Shown here one piece after another: positions 43,346-52,371 of a stretch of DNA of 64,000 nt. This DNA comes from Aliiruegeria sabulilitoris (GTDB lineage Bacteria > Pseudomonadota > Alphaproteobacteria > Rhodobacterales > Rhodobacteraceae). Below the pieces are notes generated by a model. The model was given only the letters and a program-made list of their open reading frames with translations. It searched no databases and was not told the origin of the DNA. Position 1 is the first letter of the stretch. Every line of letters begins with the position of its first letter. Location of the stretch: contig NZ_LOAS01000022.1 in the NCBI RefSeq assembly GCF_001558155.1, positions 1 through 64,000 on the forward strand. Direction: 5' to 3'. The position numbers were made by a program, and so were the translations under genes.

Positions 43346-44164
43346 TCAATCGTCATAGGCGTGCCCTGCTCTGAGGCCTTCGCGCACGCGATGGGCGATT
43401 TCGAGGAATTCCGGCGTATCGCGGATATCCAGCGGCCGCTCCTGCGGCAGCGTGCTCTCGATCACATCCGTGATCCGCCCCGGACGCGGCGACATCACCA
43501 CGATCCTGGTCGACAGGTACACCGCCTCCGGAATGGAATGTGTCACGAAACCGATCGTCTTGCCCGTCCGGTTCCAGAGCGCCAGCAACTGTTCGTTCAG
43601 GTGGTCCCGCACGATCTCGTCCAGCGCCCCGAAGGGCTCGTCCATCAGCAGGATATCGGCGTCGAAAGCCAGCGCTCGGGCAATCGAGGCCCGCTGCTGC
43701 ATCCCGCCAGACAATTGCCAGGGGAATTTCTCGCCAAACCCTTCCAGGTCGACCAGCTTGAGCACCTTCTCCAGGTGCTCCTGTTGGCTCTCCTTGGAAA
43801 AACCCATGATTTCAAGCGGTAGCTTGATGTTCTTCGCAATCGTCCGCCACGGGTAGAGCCCCGCCGCCTGGAACACATAGCCATAGGCGCGCTGTCGTCG
43901 CGCCTCGTCCGGCGTCATCCCGTTGACCGAGATCTCGCCGCCCGTCGGATGCTCCAGCGCCGCCACCACCCGCAGGAACGTGGTCTTGCCACAGCCCGAC
44001 GGGCCGATGAAGGAAACAAAATCTCCCTTGTTGATCGTCAGGTTGACGTCACGCAAAGCCTGCACGGCCCCGTCATTCGTCTGAAATGTCAGATCGAGCT
44101 TTTCAGCAACGATCACAGGCTCTTGCGCCACGTCGTTTATCCTCTCTTCGTCCAGGGGCGCCAT
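43346..44164 (-). CDS. ABC transporter ATPase (pyrimidine-type cluster)
   Basis: This 272-aa ATPase has Walker A GPSGCGKTT, Q-loop VFQAAGLYPWRTIAKN, signature LSGGMQQRASIARAL, Walker B ILLMDEPFGALDE and the H-loop FVTHSIPEAVYL. It belongs to the SsuB/TauB/ThiZ group that drives NMT1-type importers. Its ATG overlaps the stop of the dihydropyrimidinase gene (TGATG), tying transport to catabolism. Confidence 0.94.
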   Translation of the reverse strand: MAPLDEERINDVAQEPVIVAEKLDLTFQTNDGAVQALRDVNLTINKGDFVSFIGPSGCGKTTFLRVVAALEHPTGGEISVNGMTPDEARRQRAYGYVFQAAGLYPWRTIAKNIKLPLEIMGFSKESQQEHLEKVLKLVDLEGFGEKFPWQLSGGMQQRASIARALAFDADILLMDEPFGALDEIVRDHLNEQLLALWNRTGKTIGFVTHSIPEAVYLSTRIVVMSPRPGRITDVIESTLPQERPLDIRDTPEFLEIAHRVREGLRAGHAYDD

Positions 44165-45615
44165 CAGACCCCGCTTGCCGGAATACCCGAGCGCACCACC
44201 GGCCGCGGCGCGGTCAGCTCCTTCCAGGTCGAGAGCGCCTTGTTGACGGTGCCGTTCGGCTCACGGGCGACAAACTCGCCATGCCCGCTCTCGCAGGTCA
44301 TCTCGCCATCGGTCACGGCCACCTGCCCGCGCGTCAGCGTGTAGCGCGGCAGGCCCTTCACTTCCTTGCCCTCGAAAACGTTGTAGTCGATGGCCGATTG
44401 CTGCGTGCTGGCCGAGATGGTCTTGGTCTTCTCCGGGTCCCAGACGACGATATCGGCATCCGCGCCAACGAGGATCGCACCCTTCTTCGGGTAGCAGTTC
44501 AGAATTTTCGCGATATTTGTCGAGGTTACGGCGACAAATTCATTCGGTGTCAGCCGCCCGGTCTCGACGCCGTGGGTCCAGAGCATCGGCATCCGGTCCT
44601 CCAGCCCGCCGGTCCCGTTCGGGATCTTGGTGAAATCGCCCACGCCGAACCGCTTCTGCTCGGTGGTAAAGGCGCAATGATCCGTCGCCACACAGGAGAG
44701 CGTGCCCGACTGCAAGCCGGCCCAGAGCGAATCCTGGTGCTTCTTGTCCCGGAAGGGCGGCGACATCACGCGGCGCGCGGCATGGTCCCAGTCGGGGTTG
44801 GCATATTCGCTCTCGTCCAGCGTCAGGTGCTGGATCAGCGGCTCGCCCCAGACCCGCTTGCCGGCCATCTTGGCCCGCCGGATCGCCTCATGCGCTTCCT
44901 CGCAGGAGGTATGCACCACGTAGAGCGGCGCGCCGGCCATGTCGGCAATCATGATCGCACGGTTCGTTGCCTCGCCCTCGACCTGGCTGGGACGCGAATA
45001 GGCATGCGCCTCCGGCCCGTTATTGCCCGCCGCCAACAGCTTGGCCTGAAGCTCGGCCACCACATCACCATTCTCGGCATGGACCAGCGGCGTCGCGCCC
45101 AGCTCGGCGCAGCGCTGGAAAGACGCATAAAGTTCGTCGTCATTCACCATCAGCGCGCCCTTGTAGGCCATGAAATGCTTGAAGGTGTTGATGCCGCGCC
45201 CGACCACGGCCTCCATCTCGTTGAAGACCTGCTCGCCCCACCATGTGATCGCCATGTGGAAGGAATAGTCGCAATTGGCGCGGGTCGACTTGTTGTCCCA
45301 CATCTGCATCGCGTCGAGCAGCCCCTGCCCGGGGCTGGGCAGCGCGAAATCCACGACCATCGTCGTGCCGCCGGCCAGCGCCGCGCGGGTTCCGCTCTCG
45401 AAATCATCGCTGGAATAGGTGCCCATGAAGGGCATCTCCAGATGGGTATGCGGGTCAATCCCGCCCGGCATCACGTAGCAGCCGGTGGCATCCAGCTCCT
45501 TGTCGCCCACCAGCCCCTCGCCGATGGCCACGATCTTGCCGCCGTCGACCAACACGTCCGACTTGTAGGTCAGATCGGCGGTGACAATGGTCCCGTTCTT
45601 GATGACTGTGCTCAT
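44164..45615 (-). CDS. hydA: Dihydropyrimidinase (D-hydantoinase)
   Basis: This 483-aa amidohydrolase opens the ring of 5,6-dihydrouracil or dihydrothymine, giving N-carbamoyl-beta-amino acids; related enzymes also act on hydantoins. The metal centre is visible: GGIDPHTHLEMPFMG (His pair), FKHFMAYKGALM with the carbamylated lysine, PLVHAENGD and LYVVHTSCEEAH, and ATDHCAFTTEQK. It lies between the amidohydrolase and the transporter genes in the same direction, as step two of reductive pyrimidine breakdown. Confidence 0.95.
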   Translation of the reverse strand: MSTVIKNGTIVTADLTYKSDVLVDGGKIVAIGEGLVGDKELDATGCYVMPGGIDPHTHLEMPFMGTYSSDDFESGTRAALAGGTTMVVDFALPSPGQGLLDAMQMWDNKSTRANCDYSFHMAITWWGEQVFNEMEAVVGRGINTFKHFMAYKGALMVNDDELYASFQRCAELGATPLVHAENGDVVAELQAKLLAAGNNGPEAHAYSRPSQVEGEATNRAIMIADMAGAPLYVVHTSCEEAHEAIRRAKMAGKRVWGEPLIQHLTLDESEYANPDWDHAARRVMSPPFRDKKHQDSLWAGLQSGTLSCVATDHCAFTTEQKRFGVGDFTKIPNGTGGLEDRMPMLWTHGVETGRLTPNEFVAVTSTNIAKILNCYPKKGAILVGADADIVVWDPEKTKTISASTQQSAIDYNVFEGKEVKGLPRYTLTRGQVAVTDGEMTCESGHGEFVAREPNGTVNKALSTWKELTAPRPVVRSGIPASGV

Positions 45616-45660
45616 TCTCTGTCTCCCTGTCCGGCTGCGGCTCCCTTTCGGCCGCCTGCA

Positions 45661-45719
45661 ACCCCATCATCTGTTCATAAATATCCCGGGGGGCACGGAG
45701 GGCAGCGCCCCCCGCCCGG
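45661..45719 (-). repeat. Dispersed intergenic element, copy C
   Basis: Minus-strand copy: CCCGGGCGGGGGGCGCTGCC, then CTCCGTGCCCCCCGGGATAT, then TTATGAACAGATGATGGGG. It shares the GGGGGGCG(C/T)TGCCC head, GATATTT core and AGATGATGGGG tail with copy B. It lies between the M20 amidohydrolase gene and hydA. Confidence 0.65.
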
Positions 45720-45725
45720 GTCACA

Positions 45726-46976
45726 TCACTCCACGATCTCCGCTGTCTCCAGCACCGCGTGGAAGAGCACATTCGCCCCGGCCTCGGCCCATTCCGGCGA
45801 GATATCCTCGGCCTCGTTATGCGAAAGCCCGTCCACACAGGGGCACATGATCATCGAGGTCGGCGCCACGTCGTTGATCCAGCAGGCGTCGTGACCGGCG
45901 CCCGAGACGATATCCATGTGCGAATACCCCAACCGCTCCGCTGCGGCGCGCACCGCTTTCACGCAATCTTCGTTGAAGGCGGGCGGATCGAAACTGCCCG
46001 AGATCTTGCTCTCGAAGCTCACACCGATCTCCTCGCAGAGCTTGGGGGCGCGCTCGTAGAACTCCTCCAGCATCGCATCGATGGTCTCCTGGATATGCGA
46101 GCGGAAATCGACGGTAAAGACGACCTTGCCGGGGATGATGTTGCGCGAATTCGGGTAGACGTCGATATGGCCAATGGCGCCCACCGAGTTCGGCTGATGC
46201 TTCATGGCGATCTCGTGGACCAGCTCGGTGACCCGCGCCAGCCCGCGCCCGGCATTGAGCCGCATCGGCATCGGCGTGGAGCCGGTATGGCTCTCCTTGC
46301 CGGTAACCGTGCATTCGATCCAGCGCAGCCCCTGCCCGTGGGTGACGACGCCGATATCCTTGCCCTCGGCCTCGAGGATCGGCCCCTGCTCGATATGCAG
46401 CTCAAAAAGCGCGTGGATCTTGCGCGCACCGACCTCCTCGTCGCCCTTCCAGCCGATCCGTTCAAGCTCGTCGCCGAAACGCTTGCCCTCGGCATCGACC
46501 CGATCATAGGCCCAGTCCAGCTGATGCTTGCCCGCGAAAACGCCCGAGGCCAGCATGGCCGGGGCATAACGGGTGCCCTCTTCGTTGGTCCAGTTGACCA
46601 CCACGATAGGGTGCTTGGTCTTGATGCCGAGATCGTTCATCGAGCGCACGGCCTCCAGCGCGCCGAGCACGCCCAGAACGCCGTCATATTTGCCGCCCGT
46701 CGGCTGGGTATCGAGATGCGAGCCAGCATAAACCGGCAGCGCGTCGGGATCCGTGCCCTCGCGATAGGCGAACATGTTGCCGATCTGGTCGACCCCCATG
46801 CTCATGCCCGCTTCCTCGCACCATTTCTGGAACAACGCCCGGCCCGTGGCGTCGTCATCGGTCAGCGTCTGGCGGTTGTTGCCACCCGCGATACCCGGCC
46901 CGATCTTGGCCATTTCCATGAGCGAGTCCCAAAGCCGGGAGCCATTGATTTTCAGGTTTTCACCGGGAGCGGCCAT
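45726..46976 (-). CDS. M20-family N-carbamoyl amidohydrolase (beta-ureidopropionase type)
   Basis: This 416-aa Zn-dependent enzyme of the hydantoinase/carbamoylase group hydrolyses N-carbamoyl-beta-alanine (or N-carbamoyl-L-amino acids) to the amino acid, CO2 and ammonia. Metal ligands appear in YAGSHLDTQPTGGKYDGVLG and NWTNEEGTRYAPAMLASGVF; the dimer domain has ESHTGSTPMPMRLNAG and the late His is in GAGHDACWINDVAP. It is step three of the pathway, next to the aminotransferase and hydA. Confidence 0.93.
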   Translation of the reverse strand: MAAPGENLKINGSRLWDSLMEMAKIGPGIAGGNNRQTLTDDDATGRALFQKWCEEAGMSMGVDQIGNMFAYREGTDPDALPVYAGSHLDTQPTGGKYDGVLGVLGALEAVRSMNDLGIKTKHPIVVVNWTNEEGTRYAPAMLASGVFAGKHQLDWAYDRVDAEGKRFGDELERIGWKGDEEVGARKIHALFELHIEQGPILEAEGKDIGVVTHGQGLRWIECTVTGKESHTGSTPMPMRLNAGRGLARVTELVHEIAMKHQPNSVGAIGHIDVYPNSRNIIPGKVVFTVDFRSHIQETIDAMLEEFYERAPKLCEEIGVSFESKISGSFDPPAFNEDCVKAVRAAAERLGYSHMDIVSGAGHDACWINDVAPTSMIMCPCVDGLSHNEAEDISPEWAEAGANVLFHAVLETAEIVE

Positions 46977-46994
46977 ACACTTTACCTTTCCGTG

Positions 46995-48320
46995 TCAGTC
47001 GAGGGCGGTCAGCACGTCACGCAGCGTGCCAAAGAGTTGATCGATATGCGATTTCTCGATGATGAGCGGCGGGCTGAGCGCGATGATGTCGCCCGTGGTG
47101 CGGATCAGGCAGCCCTTGTCATAGGCATCGAGGAAGGCCTGGAAGGCCCGCTTGGTCGGCGCACCGGCAATCGGTTCAAGCTCGATGGCGCCGATCAGGC
47201 CCATGTTGCGGATGTCGATCACGTGCGGGCAATCGGCCAGCGCGTGCAGCCCGTCTTCCCAATAGGGCGCGAGCTCCGCTGCGCGTTCGAACAGCCCCTC
47301 CTCGCGATAGGTCTGCAGCGTGGCAAGCCCGGCGGCGGAGGCAATCGGGTTGCCGGAATAGGTATACCCGTGGAAGAGCTCGATCATGTGCTCGGGGCCG
47401 GTCATGAAGGCATCGTGGATCTGCGCCGTGGCCAGCACCGCGCCCATCGGGATGACACCGTTTGTCAGCCCCTTGGCGGTTGTGATCAGGTCCGGCATGA
47501 CGCCGAAATGCTCGGCGGCGAAAGAGGAGCCAAGCCGGCCAAACCCGGTGATGACCTCGTCAAAGATCAGCAGGATGCCGTGCTTGGTGCAGATCTCGCG
47601 CAGCTTCTCCAGATAGCCCTTGGGCGGCAACAGCACGCCGGTGGAGCCGGCCATCGGCTCGACGATCACCGCCGCGATGTTTTCGGGCCCGTGCAGGGTG
47701 CAGATCGCTTCCAACTCCTCGGCGAGCCAGGCGCCATGTTCCGGCTGGCCGCGCGTCATCGCGTTTTCCGGCAGGTGGGTCGCCGGCAAATGGTCCACGC
47801 CTGTCAGCAGCGAACCGAAGAACTTGCGGTTGTTGACGATGCCACCCACCGAGATTCCGCCGAAATTCACTCCGTGATAGCCGCGCTCGCGCCCGATCAG
47901 CCGCGTCCGCTGCCCCTCGCCGCGGGCGCGATGATAGGCGAGCGCAATCTTCAGCGCGGTCTCGACGGATTCGGAGCCGGAATTGGTGAAGAAGACATGC
48001 TCGAACGGCTCCGGCGCCATGTCCCGAACCGCACTGGCCAGCTCGAACGCCTTGGGGTGGCCCATCTGGAAGGCCGGGGCGTAATCCAACTCGCCCGCCT
48101 GCTGCCGGATCGCCTCGACGATCTTCGGCCGGTTATGGCCCGCGTTGCAGCACCACAGCCCCGCCGTACCATCCAGCACCTCGCGGCCATCATCCGTCTT
48201 GTAGAACATGCCATCAGCGGAGACGAACATGCGCGGCGCCTTCTTGAACTGGCGGTTGGCGGTGAACGGCATCCAGAATGCAGAAAGATCGTTCGGAGCG
48301 GGTTTGCGATCGAGCGCCAT
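46995..48320 (-). CDS. Class III omega-aminotransferase (beta-alanine:pyruvate type)
   Basis: This 441-aa PLP enzyme is in the class III aminotransferase family. It has FTNSGSESVETALKIALAYH near the cofactor phosphate site, LLIFDEVITGFGRLGSSFAA with the PLP aspartate and the Schiff-base lysine in LITTAKGLTNGVIPMGA. It fits an enzyme that turns beta-alanine and pyruvate into malonate semialdehyde and alanine, the step after the carbamoylase. A RutR-type operator lies upstream of its start, facing the divergent regulator gene. Confidence 0.93.
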   Translation of the reverse strand: MALDRKPAPNDLSAFWMPFTANRQFKKAPRMFVSADGMFYKTDDGREVLDGTAGLWCCNAGHNRPKIVEAIRQQAGELDYAPAFQMGHPKAFELASAVRDMAPEPFEHVFFTNSGSESVETALKIALAYHRARGEGQRTRLIGRERGYHGVNFGGISVGGIVNNRKFFGSLLTGVDHLPATHLPENAMTRGQPEHGAWLAEELEAICTLHGPENIAAVIVEPMAGSTGVLLPPKGYLEKLREICTKHGILLIFDEVITGFGRLGSSFAAEHFGVMPDLITTAKGLTNGVIPMGAVLATAQIHDAFMTGPEHMIELFHGYTYSGNPIASAAGLATLQTYREEGLFERAAELAPYWEDGLHALADCPHVIDIRNMGLIGAIELEPIAGAPTKRAFQAFLDAYDKGCLIRTTGDIIALSPPLIIEKSHIDQLFGTLRDVLTALD

Positions 48321-48374
48321 TTTTGTTCCCCTGTTGGCTGCCGCGTGTTTCGGTCGGCCAGCTTGCCAATATGT

Positions 48375-48390
48375 TTGACCAATTGGTCAG
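48375..48390. promoter_or_regulatory. RutR operator (near-perfect)
   Basis: TTGACCAATTGGTCAG matches the E. coli RutR consensus TTGACCANNTGGTCAA at 15 of 16 positions; only the last base differs. It lies in the gap between the aminotransferase gene (start 48320) and the RutR-type regulator gene (start 48500). It would let the regulator control the pathway and itself. In E. coli RutR releases DNA when uracil or thymine binds. Confidence 0.85.
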
Positions 48391-48499
48391 GAACACGCTA
48401 CCACGAGGTTGTATCCAGTCAAGGAAATGGCTGAAATCTGTGCAGCGGCCCAAAATGCCCACGAGATTTCAGCCTGAATGATGGAAAATTGAGCGCAAC

Positions 48500-49138
48500 A
48501 TGAACTCACCGCGAGCCCAGGCGAGAAAACCCGAAACCCGAATCCAGAAACGCAATCACGAGGCGATTTTGGAAGCGGCGCTGGATGTCTTTTCCGCGCG
48601 CGGCTTTCGCGGCGCAACCGTGGACCAGATCGCACAGGCGGCCGGGCTGTCGAAGCCCAACCTTCTCTATTATTTCCCGACCAAGGAGGCCATGCACACG
48701 GCCCTTCTGACCGGGCTGCTGGATACCTGGCTGGCACCGCTGCGCAAGCTGGACCCCAAGGGAGAACCGATCACGGAGATCCTCGACTACGTCCGCCGCA
48801 AGCTCGAAATGAGCCGCCAGATGCCACGCGAGAGCCGCTTGTTTGCAAACGAGATTCTCCAGGGTGGCCCGCGACTGGACGGGGTTCTGGAGCAGGAACT
48901 CAAACCCTTGGTCGACGAAAAAGCCAAGCTCATCCAGGATTGGGTCGATGGCGGACGGATCGCACAGGTTCATCCCTACCACCTGATCTTCTCGATCTGG
49001 TCTTTGACGCAGCATTACGCCGATTTCGACGTTCAGGTGCGCACCCTGTTGCCCAAGGGCGAGACGGACCCATTCCCGGAAGCGGAGCGTTACCTGGTGA
49101 CGCTCTTCACGCGGATGTTGAAGCTGGCGGAAGACTGA
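48500..49138 (+). CDS. rutR: RutR-type TetR-family regulator
   Basis: This 212-aa TetR-family protein has the N-terminal helix-turn-helix (ATVDQIAQAAGLSKPNLLYY, about 40-60) and a C-terminal ligand domain of the RutR (YcdC) type. The segment LEMSRQMPRESRLFANEILQ is typical of RutR. RutR senses pyrimidines and controls their breakdown. The neighbouring operator and catabolic genes support that role here, with the reductive pathway as target instead of the Rut pathway. Confidence 0.9.
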   Translation: MNSPRAQARKPETRIQKRNHEAILEAALDVFSARGFRGATVDQIAQAAGLSKPNLLYYFPTKEAMHTALLTGLLDTWLAPLRKLDPKGEPITEILDYVRRKLEMSRQMPRESRLFANEILQGGPRLDGVLEQELKPLVDEKAKLIQDWVDGGRIAQVHPYHLIFSIWSLTQHYADFDVQVRTLLPKGETDPFPEAERYLVTLFTRMLKLAED

Positions 49139-49226
49139 AAGGCGCGCAAGAGCATGAGGGACAAATCCCCCTGATGCCGTCCCTGCAAGTCTCGTTCCCT
49201 CATTCCATCGCTCAAAAGACAATGAA

Positions 49227-49248
49227 AAAGGGGGCCGTAGCCCCCTTT
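49227..49248. terminator. Bidirectional terminator between rutR and preA
   Basis: AAAGGGGGC (49227-49235) pairs perfectly with GCCCCCTTT (49240-49248) around CGTA. On the minus strand it is followed by a T5 run (it ends preA); on the plus strand it can end rutR. Confidence 0.88.
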
Positions 49249-49272
49249 CCATGATCGGTTTGCCCTTAAATG

Positions 49273-50577
49273 CTATTCCGCGGCACAGCTGGCACCCGGA
49301 TTGTTCGGATGCTCGGTCCAGTTGGTGTAGTCTCCAACCGGCTCGCCCGTGCGCTCATCCACTTCCCCCTTGGCCAGCGGGCGCATGGTAATGCAATCCT
49401 CGACCGGGCAGACATTGACGCACAGGTTGCAGGCCACGCATTCGCTGTCATCGACTTCGAAGACACGGCCTTCCTTCATCAGGATCGCCTGGTGCGAGGT
49501 GTCCTCGCAGGCGGCATAGCAGCGGCCACATTTGATGCAGGCATCCTGATCGATCTCGGCTTTGGCGACGTAGTTGAGATTCAGGTATTGCCAGTCGGTG
49601 ACGTTGGGAACGGCCTTGCCGACGATCTCGGCGGTCGAGCCATAGCCCTTCTCGTCCATCCAGCCTGACAGGCCGGCGATCATCTCCTCGACGATGCGGA
49701 AACCATAGGTCATGACCGCCGTGCAGACCTGCACATTGCCCGCGCCGAGCGCCATGAACTCCGCCGCATCGCGCCAGGTCGTCACGCCCCCGATGCCGGA
49801 GATTGGCAGGTCGGCGGTTTCGGCATGGCGCGCGATCTCGGCCACCATGTTGAGCGCGATCGGCTTCACGGCCGGGCCGCAATAGCCGCCATGGGTGCCC
49901 TTGCCGTCGATCATCGGCTCAGGCGCCATCGCGTCGAGATTGACCGAGGTGATGGAGTTGATCGTGTTGATCAAGCTCACCGCATCCGCGCCACCGCGCT
50001 TGGCGGCCTCGGCCGGGTAGACGACATTGGTGATGTTGGGCGTCAGCTTCACGATCACCGGCATGCGGGTGTTCTGCTTGCACCAGCGGGTGACCATCTC
50101 GATATACTCCGGCACCTGCCCCACGGCAGACCCCATGCCGCGCTCGGCCATGCCATGCGGGCAGCCGAAATTCAGCTCGATCCCGTCGGCGCCGGTCTCC
50201 TCGACAACCGGCAGGATGGCCTTCCAGGCCTCCTCCTCGCAGGGCACCATGAGGCTCACCACGACGGCCCGGTCCGGGTAGTCGCGCTTCACCGCCTTGA
50301 TCTCCTGCAGGTTCTGCTGCAGCGGCCGGTCGGTGATCAGCTCGATATTGTTGAGCCCGATCAGGCGCCGGTCCGCGCCCCAGATCGCGCCGTAGCGCGG
50401 CCCGTTGACGTTCACCACCGGCGGACCTTCCGAGCCCAGTGTCTTCCACACGACACCGCCCCAACCGGCCTCGAAGGCGCGGCGGACATTGTATTCTTTG
50501 TCCGTTGGCGGCGCTGAGGCCAGCCAGAACGGGTTGGGCGACTTGATGCCGACGAATTCGCTCGCGAGATTTGCCAT
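49273..50577 (-). CDS. preA: NAD-dependent dihydropyrimidine dehydrogenase, PreA-type subunit
   Basis: This 434-aa subunit reduces uracil or thymine to the 5,6-dihydro form, step one of reductive catabolism. It has a dihydroorotate dehydrogenase-like FMN barrel (IKSPNPFWLASAPPTDKEYN, GADGIELNFGCPHGMAERGM, ISGIGGVTTWRDAAEFMALG) and a C-terminal pair of [4Fe-4S] motifs (CIKCGRCYAACEDTSHQAI and CVACNLCVNVCPVEDC). It works with PreT, encoded 13 nt upstream. Confidence 0.96.
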   Translation of the reverse strand: MANLASEFVGIKSPNPFWLASAPPTDKEYNVRRAFEAGWGGVVWKTLGSEGPPVVNVNGPRYGAIWGADRRLIGLNNIELITDRPLQQNLQEIKAVKRDYPDRAVVVSLMVPCEEEAWKAILPVVEETGADGIELNFGCPHGMAERGMGSAVGQVPEYIEMVTRWCKQNTRMPVIVKLTPNITNVVYPAEAAKRGGADAVSLINTINSITSVNLDAMAPEPMIDGKGTHGGYCGPAVKPIALNMVAEIARHAETADLPISGIGGVTTWRDAAEFMALGAGNVQVCTAVMTYGFRIVEEMIAGLSGWMDEKGYGSTAEIVGKAVPNVTDWQYLNLNYVAKAEIDQDACIKCGRCYAACEDTSHQAILMKEGRVFEVDDSECVACNLCVNVCPVEDCITMRPLAKGEVDERTGEPVGDYTNWTEHPNNPGASCAAE

Positions 50578-50590
50578 TTGTCCGTCTCCC

Positions 50591-51940
50591 TCAGCCGGCC
50601 ACGCCGGTCAGGCTTACGTGAATATCTTCCGCCGCGTCCCGGCCATTGGCCACCGCTGTCACCGTAAGGTCGTCGCCGCCGCTGGCGCAGTCGCCCCCGG
50701 CCCAGACGCCCGAGACCGAACTGCGCCCCTTCTCATCCACGACAATCTTGCCGCTCTTGATCTCCACCACGCCAGGCACGCCCTTTAGCGACTGCCCGAT
50801 GGCCTTGAACACCTGGTCCGCCTTGAGGGTGAAGGTCTCGTCGGACAGGTGGAAGCCAGTGGCGCTGTCTTCGGTATAGGCGAATGTAACGGAGGACACC
50901 GTCTTGCCATCCTCGCTGTTGAACGCCACGGGCTGCGCGTTGAGCACGATCTTCACCCCCTTGGCCGTGGCCAGTTCCTGCTCGAAGGTCGACGCGGAAA
51001 GCCGGTCCCGGCTACGGCGATAGACCATTGTGACGTTTTCCGCCCCGAGCAGCTTGGACTGGATGGCGGCATCGACAGCCGTCATGCCGCCACCGATCAC
51101 GACCACATCGCGCCCCACGGGCAAGGATGCGAGATCGTCCGCCTGGCGCAACTCGGCGATGAAATCGACCGCATCGCGGACATGCGCATGCTCCTCGCCC
51201 TCGGTCCGAAGCGCATTCACTCCCGCAAGTCCCATGCCGAGGAAAACCGCGTCATAGCTTTCCTGCAACTCTTCCAGCAGCAGGCCCTCGCCGAGCTTCT
51301 CGCCGTAGCGGATCTCGATCCCGCCGATTTTCAGAAGCCACTCGACCTCTGCCTCCGCGAACCGGTTTGCCGCCTTGTAGGCCGCGATTCCGAACTCGTT
51401 GAGCCCGCCGGCTTTCTCGCGCGCATCGAAGATGACGACGGAATGGCCATGCATCGCCAATCTGTGCGCACAGGCCAGCCCCGCCGGACCGGCGCCAATC
51501 ACGGCCACGCGGCGTCCTGTCGGCGTGTCTCTCTCGAACGGGTGCAGCCCGCGCTCCATCAGGTGGTCCGTCGCATAGCGCTGAAGCTGGCCGATCACGA
51601 CGGGACTGCCCTCGGCGGCCTGCCGGACGCAGGCCTCCTCGCAAAGCGTCTCCGTCGGACAGACCCGCGCGCACATCCCACCCAGGATATTCTGGGTCAG
51701 GATCGTCTCTGCCGCGTTATCCGCATCCCCCGATTGGATCTGGCGAATGAAGAGCGGAATGTCGATCTCGGTCGGACAGGCCGTCGTGCAGGGCGCGTCG
51801 TAACAGAAATAACAACGATCGGCGGCCACGCTTGCCTCGTGGGCATCAAGCGGCGGGTGGAGATCGTCGAAATTGCTTCGGTAAGCGGCCTGGTCAAGCC
51901 GTCCGGGCACGACCCCTGGCGTTCTCTGGCTATTTTGCAT
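50591..51940 (-). CDS. preT: NAD-dependent dihydropyrimidine dehydrogenase, PreT-type subunit
   Basis: This 449-aa flavoprotein carries electrons from NADH to PreA. The N-terminal Fe-S domain has [20 protein letters not shown] and [20 protein letters not shown]. The FAD site [20 protein letters not shown] and the NAD site [19 protein letters not shown] follow, as in GltD-type oxidoreductases. It is the first gene of the preT-preA pair and lies back to back with accB. Confidence 0.96.
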   Translation of the reverse strand: MQNSQRTPGVVPGRLDQAAYRSNFDDLHPPLDAHEASVAADRCYFCYDAPCTTACPTEIDIPLFIRQIQSGDADNAAETILTQNILGGMCARVCPTETLCEEACVRQAAEGSPVVIGQLQRYATDHLMERGLHPFERDTPTGRRVAVIGAGPAGLACAHRLAMHGHSVVIFDAREKAGGLNEFGIAAYKAANRFAEAEVEWLLKIGGIEIRYGEKLGEGLLLEELQESYDAVFLGMGLAGVNALRTEGEEHAHVRDAVDFIAELRQADDLASLPVGRDVVVIGGGMTAVDAAIQSKLLGAENVTMVYRRSRDRLSASTFEQELATAKGVKIVLNAQPVAFNSEDGKTVSSVTFAYTEDSATGFHLSDETFTLKADQVFKAIGQSLKGVPGVVEIKSGKIVVDEKGRSSVSGVWAGGDCASGGDDLTVTAVANGRDAAEDIHVSLTGVAG

Positions 51941-52371
51941 CGCGCAAATCCCTGCTGGAGACAGTTTCTTTCAATCAAGGCTGGCACAGTCGAATTTTTT
52001 TATCAAACGGTAAATTTTCTGGCAGCCCCACACAAGCGACCGGATGCACAACTATTTGGCGACGTGACGCCAAAATCAGCAACACTCACAGCCCGGACGC
52101 ACGCACGTGTACACTCTTTTCCTTTGGATCGTGCCTTCGGCCAAAATATCCTGGGGCCGTTGAGAGAAGATGGCGTCTTTTCCGCTTTCCCGAAATATTG
52201 TGGTGGGCAGCGCTCGTCAGAGCGGGGGGGGGGGCAACGCCCCCATTTCGCCGTTGGACACCTATTCGCCACACCGACAATGCACGGAAATGCCGCAACG
52301 TCTCTTTTATCCGGAGCGAGCTTCGTCTAAATGCAAGGCAGTTTTCCAAATCCAGAGAGAGGCATGGCCAC
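51941..52371. other. 431-nt divergent promoter region between preT and accB
   Basis: No gene is present. The preT side is AT-rich (51990-52020, with a T7 run). Copy D of the intergenic element occupies 52173-52246 and includes an 11-G tract. No RutR-type box is visible upstream of preT. Confidence 0.5.
52173..52246 (-). repeat. Dispersed intergenic element, copy D
   Basis: Minus-strand copy: GGGGGCGTTGCC with an expanded C/G run, then GCTCTGACGAGCGCTGCCCA, a CAATATTTCGGGAAAG core and AGCGGAAAAGACGCC tail. The layout and spacing follow copy B closely, with an extra-long G tract (52224-52234 on the plus strand). Confidence 0.55.

Noticed and set aside
45759-48434. Very long plus-strand open frame (about 890 codons)
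   Set aside because: It lies antisense to the M20 amidohydrolase and omega-aminotransferase genes, which have clear family motifs. Long antisense frames are common in G+C-rich DNA, and its translation is rich in Arg, His, Asp and Val with no domain.
51941-52090. Second RutR box upstream of preT
   Set aside because: I searched the AT-rich preT side for TTGACCA or TGGTCAA and found neither. If RutR controls preT it uses a weaker site or acts indirectly.
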